From Methanosphaera sp. (GTDB lineage Archaea > Methanobacteriota > Methanobacteria > Methanobacteriales > Methanobacteriaceae), in the NCBI GenBank assembly GCA_017430835.1, contig JAFRMD010000158.1, positions 1 through 7,940 on the forward strand: a DNA stretch of 7,940 nucleotides, written 5' to 3'. Under the pieces are notes generated by a model. The model was not told the DNA's origin. It ran no database searches and worked only from the letters and a program-made list of their open reading frames with translations. Below, piece after piece: positions 1 to 7,170 of the stretch (the first letter of the stretch is position 1; every line of letters starts with the position of its first letter). The position numbers and the translations under genes are program-made.

Positions 1-1137
1 GATGATGAAACAATCAAACAAACATTAGCAAGAAATAATGTACATAATATTAACCAAATGATAGATTGTATAAAAATTATATTAATGACAATGTACTATG
101 ATTATACAATATCCGACATGATTCGTGAAATAGATCGAAATAAAAAGTTACAAACTCATTTTAAAATCAACAATATATTAACCGAACAACAATTTTACGA
201 ATATTTCAGCAGATATAACGAAGAAATATTCAATAATTTAACAAATAGCATGTGTTCAAAGATTTTTAAAACAAATAGAAAACCTATTAAAACGTATTTA
301 GTAGATGCAACCCCAGTAGAAGTTGATATAAATACAGTTAAAAAATACATTACTGGTGAAGATTTAAAGAAATTAAACCTCAAATGGGGCTTTTCTAAAA
401 CAAAAAAGTATTATATCGGTTTTAAAGTAACAGTAATCTTAGATAAAGATACTTTAACTCCTGTATCAATACGTATAGATGCTGGTGCACTTCATGATTC
501 AGTAATATTTGAAGAAGTACTAAAAGAACTTAAAAGAAGAAGATTATTAAGTAGAAGAACATTATTATACTTTGATAGAGGATATTATTCAATAGAAAAC
601 TACAAACTAGGAATTAACCGTTATAAAATTGTCCCTGTAATTGCACCAAAATATGATAACACAATACAAAAGATCAAAGACAATCTCGCATATCCACTCG
701 AAATATTCAACAACAACAATTATGATAAATCCAAAAAAGAATACAATATATTAAAAACAATATTAATAAATAAAATAGAACAATGGAATGATTTAAAACC
801 AGTAAGAGGATTAATAGAAGATTTCTTTAAAGTAGCTAAAGATGCATTCGGATTAGGAAAATTCCACAAATATACAACAAAATCAGTAAGTAAAAACATC
901 TATTTATGCATATTATTAACAACACTATGCATACAACAAGGATTTAACACAAAAACCAAGATGCAACAACTAGCAGAAGGAAACATTGAACAAAGACCAC
1001 CTATACAACATAAAAGAAAAAATAAGAAAACTAAAAACGAAAACAATAATAAAACATCCGTACCTAAAACAACAAAGCAAAAATCATTATTGGATTACCA
1101 AAAAGACAAACAGAGAACTTTATTTAACTATGCATAA
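1..1137 (+). CDS. IS4-like DDE transposase, 5' end outside window
   Basis: The frame is open from base 1, before the first ATG at 58, so the gene begins upstream of the window; 378 residues are visible. It should cut and rejoin the ends of its insertion sequence with an RNase H-fold DDE catalytic core (DDE_Tnp_1 type). The likely triad is Asp in VDATPVEVD (codon at 304), Asp in YFDRGYYS (codon at 574) and Glu in RGLIEDFF (codon at 817). The last lies in R-x3-E-x6-K spacing, the IS4-family signature, although the usual Tyr three residues before the Arg is Lys here. The region between the second Asp and the Glu is about 80 residues. The final ~60 residues are Lys/Asn/Gln-rich and end in two PIP-box-like motifs. 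No stops interrupt it, so it may be active. The left terminal inverted repeat is outside the window and I could not define the right one. Class is fairly sure; the exact IS group is not. Confidence 0.88.
   Translation, partial: DDETIKQTLARNNVHNINQMIDCIKIILMTMYYDYTISDMIREIDRNKKLQTHFKINNILTEQQFYEYFSRYNEEIFNNLTNSMCSKIFKTNRKPIKTYLVDATPVEVDINTVKKYITGEDLKKLNLKWGFSKTKKYYIGFKVTVILDKDTLTPVSIRIDAGALHDSVIFEEVLKELKRRRLLSRRTLLYFDRGYYSIENYKLGINRYKIVPVIAPKYDNTIQKIKDNLAYPLEIFNNNNYDKSKKEYNILKTILINKIEQWNDLKPVRGLIEDFFKVAKDAFGLGKFHKYTTKSVSKNIYLCILLTTLCIQQGFNTKTKMQQLAEGNIEQRPPIQHKRKNKKTKNENNNKTSVPKTTKQKSLLDYQKDKQRTLFNYA
1078..1134 (+). other. Tandem PIP-box-like motifs at transposase C-terminus
   Basis: The last 19 residues hold QKSLLDYQ (1078-1101) and QRTLFNYA (1111-1134), the second ending at the stop codon. 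Both fit Q-x-x-L-x-x-aromatic, the core of the PCNA-interacting peptide that archaeal clamp partners often carry at their extreme C-terminus. Both lack the second aromatic residue. Clamp binding is an inference from the motif and its position. Confidence 0.45.
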
Positions 1138-1168
1138 ATCGAGTACCCTATTATAATACTATTAACTA

Positions 1169-1182
1169 GAAAAAATATAATA
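1169..1182 (+). promoter_or_regulatory. BRE/TATA promoter of the histidine kinase
   Basis: A purine-rich GAAAAAA stretch runs into TATAATA, matching an archaeal BRE plus TATA box. Transcription would start about 25 bases downstream, near 1200-1205. That puts the ATG at 1229, not only the one at 1333, inside the transcript. Assigned by eye. Confidence 0.45.
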
Positions 1183-1228
1183 ACATTAAATTGGTGTTCT
1201 TTTATTAAATTTACTGGATTTGAAATTG

Positions 1229-3082
1229 ATGAAACTTGTTTATTTTGATTTTGATGGAAAAAAGGAATTTGAACTTCCCATTGATGTATTAGCATCGATT
1301 GATGATGAATATATTGTAAAAGATGTTCTTCCATGGATGAATCAGATACACTAATATTCGATAATATGAGTGAAGAAATAATAGTTTTACAACCTTATAA
1401 TAATGGTGAAGACTTTTATTTACAATATCTCAATCATTTCGATTACTATATACATGGTGACAATAATTTAAGGATTGGTTCTCTATTTTCTCATACTATT
1501 TGTCGATATGATGATGGATCTTTAATGAATACCATTAAATCCATATACAAAACAGGCGTTAAAAAAGAAGGAATTCTTAAATTCCTATCAGATGATGGAA
1601 AATTACTTAAATATCTGCATTATCGTTATTTTAAGAGAGGCAATGCTGTTATTGTAATTACTAAAGATGAAACTGAAGTAAGAATGTATAGGAACAGTAC
1701 TTTGAATAATGAAAAATACGGTGTAGCAATCATACAAAACAATAAAGTTGTTGAATTAAATGAAACATATGCAAAATCAATCAACAGAACAAGAGAAGAC
1801 CTTTTAAACAGTAACCAGGAATTTATGGGAATGACATAAAAACAATGCAACTAGATAAAAAGGAACTGGAATCTATTGCCAGACAGGAAAAACTTTCATA
1901 CAAATCTCTAGTAATAAAATATGATGAAAGTGGAAATCTACTATTTTATTTAACTGCAGAGGCATCATACATAACATACAATAATATGCCTGCTGTTTTA
2001 GTTAAAGTATTGGATTTAACACAACAGGAAAGATATAAACGATTTTTGGAAAGCAATTCTGACAGTGAAAAGCGAAGACAAAGTACATTTGAAGATTTTA
2101 TTGAACACTCCACAACATTCCATAGTTATGGACTATTTCCTGATGAATTCTATGTGTCAAAGAACTTTTATGAAGTTGTAGAAGATGAAACTAAAAGTTA
2201 TCAATATAACAGGGATACTATAGAAAGCTTTATATTAAACGAAGATTTAAAGTTCTATAAAGCTAAAATTGAATCATTATGTCCAAAAAATACGGAAGTA
2301 GAATTTATAATAAGAATCATGACCTTAAACTTTAACATCAAATACATACGTAGCCATGTTGAAATGGTATTTGATTTAGAAGGAAATCCCAAATATCTGA
2401 TGGCATCACATCAAGACGTCACAGAAGAGACAAACTATACGGATTCACTCAAAAAGGAAATATATTTAAAGAATGAAACAATAAAAAACAAGGAAATTGA
2501 AATAAAAGAAGCACACCATAACATAAAAAATAACTTAAACATACTACTGTCCCTTCTACGTATGGAAGAACACTTTAAAAAAGATCTATACACAATAATA
2601 GATGACACTAAAACACACATTAAAGCAATAAGTCTGATGCATGAAAAATTATACCAGTCAAAAACCCTCAAAAACATAGAATTAAAAGAATACATTGACT
2701 CAATAATCAATTCATTACTGGAGATATATTCATCAAAAATACGTTACGTATCTAAGGTAGATGACATATCATTAAACTCAAAACAGGCAGGAACCCTTGG
2801 AATAATGATAAATGAATTCGTTAACAACACAGTAAAATATGCTTTCCCAGACAACAATCCCGGAACAATAGAACTAAAATATCGCGAATAGACAAAAACA
2901 TAGAAGTAGAATACCATGACACTGGAGTGGGACTGCCGGATAGTGTTGACTTTGACAACCCATCAACTTTGGGACTTATCGTAATCCAAAACCTAACAAA
3001 ACAATTAAACGGAAATATAAACTACATATATGACAATGGATTAAAGTTAAAACTAGAATTCACCGAAGCAGAAGAATTTTAA
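1229..3082 (+). pseudogene. Multi-PAS sensor histidine kinase, three frame breaks
   Basis: Read across three -1 breaks this is a 618-residue cytoplasmic sensor kinase with no membrane segment or signal peptide. Pieces: a 36-residue N-terminus from ATG 1229; 1336-1835 with a PAS-like domain (IFDNMSEEIIVLQ) and the start of a second (GVAIIQNNKVVELNETYA); 1836-2887 with the rest of that PAS, a third PAS/PAC, and a HisKA_2 dimerisation region (EAHHNIKNNLNILLSLLR, His codons at 2514 and 2517); and 2888-3080 with the G box (HDTGVGLPD) and final strand of the HATPase domain. The N box (NEFVNNTVKYAF) lies just before the third break. Breaks fall near 1335, 1836 and 2887, and adding one base to a short G or A run repairs each. 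Without repair, the 1333-1839 and 1845-2891 reading frames (168 and 348 aa) are separate, and the kinase lacks its G box. It should autophosphorylate on His in response to a cytoplasmic signal; no response regulator gene is visible nearby. Real decay versus sequencing error is unresolved. Confidence 0.8.
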
Positions 3083-3106
3083 TTTGAATTAACTCTTAAA
3101 CTCCAA

Positions 3107-3127
3107 TTTTTTCTATAAATTTTTTTT
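3107..3127 (+). terminator. Poly-T terminator after histidine kinase
   Basis: Runs of six T (3107-3112) and eight T (3120-3127) lie 25-45 bases after the kinase stop codon. Archaeal RNA polymerase terminates on such T tracts without needing a hairpin. Confidence 0.55.
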
Positions 3128-3186
3128 AAAGTCAACTTTTCAAAATATTAATTTACTAAAAAATAGGGAATTATTGAAATTTTCTC

Positions 3187-3226
3187 AAAAAAAGTAAGTT
3201 AGAAAAAATAGTTAAACTATTCTTTC
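3187..3226 (-). terminator. Hairpin plus poly-T terminator of the minus-strand gene
   Basis: An inverted repeat at 3202-3226 has arms AATAGTT/AACTATT around a single A, extended by four more pairs beyond one mismatch. On the minus strand it is followed by a run of seven T (complement of 3187-3193). It begins seven bases past the TAA of the gene at 3233-3838. Confidence 0.6.
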
Positions 3227-3232
3227 ATGTGT

Positions 3233-3838
3233 TTATGCTATAGTAGTTACATTTATAGTACCAGTATAATCTTCAGTAAGATTTAATCCTTGTACTGTTT
3301 GATTTAAATCAGGATTATCAGCAAGTAACTTCAATAAATTATCCTGAACAGTTTTTACTTCATTGGCCTTAGAATTCATGGAATTCTTCATTTGTTCAGA
3401 AATCTCAGTCATCCTACCCAAATCTACCTTCTCGTAAGCATCACCCATTTCAGTATATTTCTGAATCAAGTCTGAAGTCATATCTTTCTCGATTTGTGCA
3501 ATTTGAATTTCATAATCAATATACTGCTCTTTGGTAGCATTACCATTTGCATAATTTCTGGTACTGTTAAGTATTCCAATTTTTTCGTCATATTTTGCTT
3601 CAGAATCCTTTAATGCTTGAGCTGTTGATTCCAAACCTTCAGTAATATTAGATGAACTAACATTACTTATTTTAGCAAGTGATTGATTAATTTCCTTATC
3701 TATATTTGAAGCCTTCTGTAATCCTTCATTATAATGTTTAATAGCCTGATCATTCTGATATGGTACAAAAACGAATTGATATGCACCTACCAAAATTACA
3801 AGTACTATTATGATAATTGCTATTACCTTCTTATTCAT
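3233..3838 (-). CDS. Membrane-anchored secreted coiled-coil protein
   Basis: This 201-residue protein has an N-terminal Met-Asn-Lys-Lys and one hydrophobic segment (about residues 5-27, IIIIVLVILVGAYQFVF). The remainder is hydrophilic, helical and heptad-like. The topology suggests a signal anchor with the body outside the cell. Eight N-x-S/T sequons (NQS, NVS, NIT, NST, NAT, NQT, NLT, NVT) lie in the exported part, consistent with archaeal N-glycosylation. There are no Cys residues and no catalytic motif I recognise, so the function is unknown; a structural or surface role is a guess. The start is supported by a GGTGA site six bases upstream. It is transcribed alone, convergent with the histidine kinase and divergent from the RHH gene, with its own promoter and terminator. 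Confidence 0.85.
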   Translation of the reverse strand: MNKKVIAIIIIVLVILVGAYQFVFVPYQNDQAIKHYNEGLQKASNIDKEINQSLAKISNVSSSNITEGLESTAQALKDSEAKYDEKIGILNSTRNYANGNATKEQYIDYEIQIAQIEKDMTSDLIQKYTEMGDAYEKVDLGRMTEISEQMKNSMNSKANEVKTVQDNLLKLLADNPDLNQTVQGLNLTEDYTGTINVTTIA

Positions 3839-3844
3839 ATATTT

Positions 3845-3849
3845 TCACC
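3845..3849 (-). promoter_or_regulatory. Ribosome binding site GGTGA
   Basis: On the minus strand GGTGA lies six bases before the ATG at 3838. It matches the archaeal 16S 3' end (complement of AUCACCUCC) and fixes this start. Confidence 0.7.
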
Positions 3850-3890
3850 ATCATTTTAAATACTTGGTAATACTATTTATTAAAATAAGA

Positions 3891-3904
3891 AATATAATAA
3901 ATTT
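3891..3904 (-). promoter_or_regulatory. TATA-like promoter of the minus-strand gene
   Basis: On the minus strand this reads AAATTTATTATATT, a TATA-type element about 55-65 bases before the start codon. It would give a leader of roughly 30 bases containing the GGTGA site. The whole area is AT-rich, so placement is approximate. Confidence 0.35.
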
Positions 3905-3934
3905 ATGTAAAAATATTAACAAAAAACAATAAAT

Positions 3935-3953
3935 TCTATCATTTTTTGATAGA
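3935..3953. repeat. Perfect 7-bp inverted repeat between divergent promoters
   Basis: TCTATCA, five T, then TGATAGA form a perfect dyad in the 277-base gap between the divergent genes at 3838 and 4116. It lies just upstream of the minus-strand TATA candidate and could be an operator. The rest of the gap is AT-rich, with no open frame I would support. Confidence 0.45.
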
Positions 3954-4084
3954 TTTCTTATTCTTAATGATTTTATAATTAATTTTAAAAACTACTTTCC
4001 ATATTTAACGATTTTATTGAAGTTTATTTTTGCAGTAACCCACTTATGGCTAATATTATTTATCGTCAAAAGAAACGAAAATTA

Positions 4085-4104
4085 ACCTTCCATCAATATA
4101 TAAT
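4085..4104 (+). promoter_or_regulatory. ACCTTCCAT box plus TATA upstream of RHH gene
   Basis: ACCTTCCAT (4085-4093) is followed closely by AATATATAATA. The TATA element sits only about 15-20 bases before the GTG at 4116, which would give a leaderless or nearly leaderless transcript. A second TATA-like stretch (ATTATTTATC, near 4050-4062) could give a longer transcript that includes the GGAGGT site. The 9-mer recurs at 4560 before mcm. Confidence 0.4.
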
Positions 4105-4115
4105 AATAAAAAATA

Positions 4116-4541
4116 GTGGAGGTTAAGATTATTACAACAAGAGTTACAACATACCTTGATTCGGAAACAGCAAATAAATTAAACGAATACAACAATAAAA
4201 GCAAAGTTGTTAAAGAAGCCTTAATCATGTATTTTTCAAACAAGAATCTTCTAATCAGCAAGCATGAGAAAGTTTCACAGAAAATAGAGCAACTGGAACA
4301 AAAACTTACTTATGAAAAAGAACAACTTAAAAAGATTGAAAAACAGATACATGAAGCTGATAAAAAGAGAAAATATCGTCCAGAAGATTATGAAAACAGC
4401 ATAAAAACTCTTAAATCATTAAATAATGTTAGTATTGATGATTTACGTTACCAGGCAGATATACTTGGAGTTGATGTTTTAAAATTCAAGGAATGGCTAT
4501 TGGAGGATGGATTATACGATAAGTTACTGTTAGATAAGTAA
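4116..4541 (+). CDS. Ribbon-helix-helix DNA-binding protein with coiled-coil tail
   Basis: About 141 residues. Residues ~5-50 fit a ribbon-helix-helix fold: strand ITTRVTTYLD, helix SETANKLNEY, then a turn and second helix NKSKVVKEALIMYF. This is the CopG/Arc-like design in which a dimer inserts a two-stranded sheet into the major groove. Residues ~52-90 are a Lys/Glu/Gln coiled coil, followed by a small helical C-terminal region (residues ~100-140). It is probably a transcription regulator; no toxin partner is adjacent, so an antitoxin role is not supported. The only standard start is GTG at 4116, which overlaps a strong GGAGGT. An ATT codon at 4131 is ideally spaced from that GGAGGT and would begin the protein right at the RHH strand, so the true start is uncertain. 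It lies 147 bases before mcm on the same strand. Confidence 0.78.
   Translation: MEVKIITTRVTTYLDSETANKLNEYNNKSKVVKEALIMYFSNKNLLISKHEKVSQKIEQLEQKLTYEKEQLKKIEKQIHEADKKRKYRPEDYENSIKTLKSLNNVSIDDLRYQADILGVDVLKFKEWLLEDGLYDKLLLDK
4118..4123 (+). promoter_or_regulatory. GGAGGT site inside the annotated start of the RHH gene
   Basis: A perfect Shine-Dalgarno sequence lies on and just after the GTG start instead of upstream of it. The next in-frame ATT codons, at 4128 and 4131, are 4 and 7 bases downstream of it. This suggests either a leaderless GTG start or a non-standard ATT start. Confidence 0.5.
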
Positions 4542-4559
4542 CATTTAACATATCATTCC

Positions 4560-4568
4560 ACCTTCCAT
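4560..4568 (+). repeat. Second copy of ACCTTCCAT, upstream of mcm
   Basis: This is an exact 9-base match to 4085-4093 in the RHH promoter, again followed directly by a TATA-like run (TTTATAGTAT). The position suggests a shared regulator site beside the TATA box. Confidence 0.4.
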
Positions 4569-4584
4569 TTTATAGTATAGCTTT

Positions 4585-4599
4585 GTGAAAAAATATATG
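4585..4599 (+). promoter_or_regulatory. BRE/TATA promoter of mcm
   Basis: GTGAAAAAATATATG combines a purine-rich BRE-like stretch with an ATATAT box. The predicted start, about 25 bases downstream near 4615-4622, gives a leader of about 70 bases that contains the CATACA repeats and the AGGAG site. TTTAAAT at 4647-4653 is an alternative TATA. Confidence 0.4.
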
Positions 4600-4605
4600 G
4601 CTAAA

Positions 4606-4646
4606 ATCATTAGCATACAACATACAATTATATCACCTAGCATACA
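4606..4646 (+). repeat. CATACA direct repeats in mcm leader
   Basis: TAGCATACA occurs at 4611-4619 and 4638-4646, each preceded by ATCA one or two bases earlier (4606, 4632). CATACAA is also tandemly duplicated at 4614-4627. The cluster lies at or just after the predicted transcription start, where a repressor could block initiation. No protein is assigned. Confidence 0.5.
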
Positions 4647-4673
4647 TTTAAATCGGACATAGATTCAAACAAC

Positions 4674-4678
4674 AGGAG
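4674..4678 (+). promoter_or_regulatory. Ribosome binding site of mcm
   Basis: AGGAG lies ten bases before the ATG at 4689 and supports that start. Confidence 0.6.
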
Positions 4679-4688
4679 TAATAAAAAC

Positions 4689-6646
4689 ATGCAAATTAAT
4701 TATGACCTAATAGAAAAGTACATGGACAAATTCCATAAGGACTTCCTGAAAGAAAACACGAAAACACTACTAATAAATTATCAACAACTGGACACATACT
4801 ACCCAGAACTAACGGAAGAGTTGATAACAAACTATCATAGCATAACACGAAACCTGGAAAAACACGTGGAAAAAATGAAGATACAAAACAATCCGGTGAA
4901 AATAAAATTCAACAAAGTAAAAACAAGCGTTAAAATAAAGGACATACACCAAAAATACAACAACAAATGGATAAGCTTCGAGGGAATAGTAAAAAAGAAC
5001 AGCAAAGTATTCAACCATATTACACACGTACACTGGACTTGCAAAGAATGCGGAAATGACAAGGTGTACAAATTGGACTATAAAGACAAATTATATCCGC
5101 CAAATGAAAACTGCAGATACTGTGGAAGAAAAAGTGGCTACATACTAAATCGTCAAACAAGCAAATATGAAGACATACAACTATTCATACTACAAGAAGA
5201 TAGAAACACTAGCGAAAACATGCTGCAACCTGCACAGATAAAATGTTACCTTAAAGATGAAATGATAAACACAATAAATCCCGGAGACAAAATAATAGTA
5301 AATGGCATAGTGGAACTGCAAAACAAGGCAAAAGAAAACATGTTCGAAGAATACGTGACAATAACAAACATTGAAAAGATAGAAAAAAACTTTGAAGACC
5401 TGAACATAAACAAGGAAGAAATAAAAGAAATAAAAAAACTATCACAGGAAGAAAATATCTACAATAAAATCATAAAAAGCACAATACCCTCACTATATGG
5501 GTATGAAGAATTAAAACTGGCCATAGCACTACACCTGTTTAGTAGTGATAACCATATGACACCTGATGGAAGCTACAAACGTGGCGATATACACATACTA
5601 ATCATAGGAGATCCCAGTGTAGGAAAAAGTCAGATATAAAATACGTGTCAAAACTTGCACCTCGAGGAATATATACCAGTGGGAAAGGTGCAAGTGGAGC
5701 AGGACTCACTGCAACGGCAATAAAAGATGAAATGGGAGGCTGGAGTCTGGAAGCAGGTGCAATGGTACTGGCCAACAATGGAAACATTTGTATCGACGAA
5801 TTTGATAAGATGCATGAAAACGATAGAAGTGCAATACATGAAGCACTGGAACAGCAAAGCATTTCAATATCAAAAGCTGGAATAAACACGACTCTGAATA
5901 GTCGCTGCAGTGTACTGGCAGCCGCAAATCCTAAACTGGGAAGATTCAATCCATACAAGGACATTGGTGAACAGTTAAACTTAAATCCTACAATACTGTC
6001 AAGATTTGATTTGATATTCATTATAACCGATGATATTGACCAAGAACGCGACAAGAAAATAGCAACAAAAATACTGAAAAACCAGATTGACAATAAAAGC
6101 ATGATAAATCATGAACTGCTAAGAAAATATATTAGCTACTCAAGAAAAATCGATCCAGAAATGACTGATGAAGTTATAAACTACATTGCAGACTTCTTCA
6201 CTAAAATAAGGATAGATGCAAAAAACAATCAGCACCCCATACCAATCACGACAAGACAATTAGAGGCAATAGCAAGACTATCAAAGGCTTCTGCAAGAAT
6301 TAGACTTTGCAAAAAGGTAACAATAGATGATGCAAAAAGGGCAATAAACCTTCAGAAATATTGCATGAAACAGATAGGATTTGACTATGAATCAAATTGT
6401 ATTGAAATAGATAAGATAATGGGAAATCCCACCAGTAAACTTAGAAAAAAAGTATCACACATGTTAAAAGAAATAGAAAATCTATCCGAAGAATATGACA
6501 ATAAAATACCTGGAAGAATACTCAGGGAACAATTACTCCATAAAGGATTTTCTACACAGGAATATAAAGAATTGATGAAAGAACACCTGAATCATATAAT
6601 TTATTATGATAACATTCTAAATGAATATTCAATAATGGGACAATGA
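4689..6646 (+). pseudogene. mcm: MCM replicative helicase, one frameshift after Walker A
   Basis: MCM forms a ring that unwinds DNA ahead of the archaeal replication fork using ATP. Joined across one -1 break the product is 652 residues, close to the usual ~650-690. Visible parts: N-terminal helical domain (1-90); OB/zinc domain with C118-x2-C121 and C142-x2-C145; Walker A GDPSVGKSQ (307-315); helix-2 insert GGWSLEAGAM; Walker B NICIDEFDKM (Asp370-Glu371); sensor 1 AAANP; Arg finger LSRFD; lid region around residues 500-560; and a C-terminal winged helix. The break is at 5637: after GKSQ-Ile the frame meets TAA, while LKYVSKLAPRG, expected from the family, resumes one frame over at 5639. Adding one T (ATA TTA AAA) restores it. 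The separate pieces are 4689-5639 (316 aa) and a remainder whose first start is GTG 5645 (333 aa, ending at 6646). Split this way neither piece could make a working ATPase. If this is the only mcm copy, the break is probably a sequence error. No intein is present. Confidence 0.9.
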
Positions 6647-7011
6647 ATAAAATGAACAAAGAAACTAAAGCAAAACTGGAAGATAGTGTTGAAATTATAG
6701 ACATCACAACGGAAAAAGACGATCCATATATGTCATTTGATGTGGAACCATCAGACAAATTCATGGAAGAATTGCTGAATAATGGATATAGTATGGAAGA
6801 AATATATGATTATCAAATCGATAAAGAGAAAGGAATACTAATCGACTATAATCTGCTACCCCAAGAAATACTGAAATGGGATAAAATCAAAAAAGTTATG
6901 ACACTGAAAATGAAGTATCCATCATTTTATGAATTTAAAAGAGCATTAATAGACTTGGGAATAATCTATGATGAAGAATACTGGGATAAGTACTATTATA
7001 AGCAAATGTGA
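6643..7011 (+). CDS. Small acidic protein translationally coupled to mcm
   Basis: A 122-residue protein whose ATG overlaps the mcm stop in ATGA, so it is probably co-transcribed and translated by coupling. I do not recognise the family. It has no signal peptide, membrane segment or Cys. Residues ~15-60 are rich in Asp/Glu (EIIDITTEKDDPYMSFDVEP), and the C-terminal half is mixed helical with many Tyr (YYYKQM at the end). A second in-frame ATG four codons in (6652) is possible, but the ATGA overlap favours the first. Its position makes a replication-linked role, such as an MCM partner, reasonable to test. It does not look like a GINS subunit to me: it is short and I see no recognisable GINS A or B domain. 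Confidence 0.75.
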   Translation: MNKMNKETKAKLEDSVEIIDITTEKDDPYMSFDVEPSDKFMEELLNNGYSMEEIYDYQIDKEKGILIDYNLLPQEILKWDKIKKVMTLKMKYPSFYEFKRALIDLGIIYDEEYWDKYYYKQM

Positions 7012-7124
7012 AATATGAAAAAACGTATTTGATGGCCACTTGAGATTACTGCTGTAATAAATATTATCCAAGAACTGATGTATCTTTTTGTTATTGAATC
7101 ATTGAAGAGTTGATAAATAAAGAC

Positions 7125-7136
7125 AAAAATTTATTA
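7125..7136 (+). promoter_or_regulatory. Candidate TATA element for the Thr-rich protein gene
   Basis: AAAAATTTATTA lies about 50 bases before the ATG at 7183 and would start transcription near 7155. It is weak evidence in AT-rich DNA. Confidence 0.28.
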
Positions 7137-7166
7137 GTTAAAAACTACAATAATCAATTAACAATT

Positions 7167-7170
7167 GGAG
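7167..7170 (+). promoter_or_regulatory. GGAG site deciding the start at 7183
   Basis: GGAG lies 12 bases before ATG 7183. The earlier in-frame TTG at 7165 overlaps it and has no site of its own, so ATG 7183 is the better start. Confidence 0.45.

Noticed and set aside
1138..1168. Right terminal inverted repeat of the transposase element
   Set aside because: The left end is outside the window, so no inverted match can be shown, and no target duplication is visible.
1128..1334. 68-codon minus-strand frame between transposase and kinase
   Set aside because: It covers the kinase promoter and N-terminus in antisense, has no ribosome binding site and an odd composition.
4116..4541. Antitoxin of a toxin-antitoxin pair
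   Set aside because: The RHH fold would suit it, but no small toxin-like gene is adjacent; the next same-strand gene is mcm, 147 bases away.
4606..4646. CRISPR repeats or replication origin
   Set aside because: Repeats are under 15 bases with no spacer regularity, and I recognise no Orc1/Cdc6 origin box.
5633..5642. Programmed -1 frameshift in mcm
   Set aside because: No slippery heptamer: the P-site Ile codon would re-pair on GAT. The kinase breaks also lack slippery sites.
5607..5700. Intein at the MCM Walker A site
   Set aside because: Only one base is missing and no intervening sequence or splicing motif is present.
5602..6102. 166-codon open frame on the minus strand inside mcm
   Set aside because: It is antisense to the conserved MCM ATPase core, Ser/Phe/Leu-rich, and has no ribosome binding site; a shadow of the real gene.
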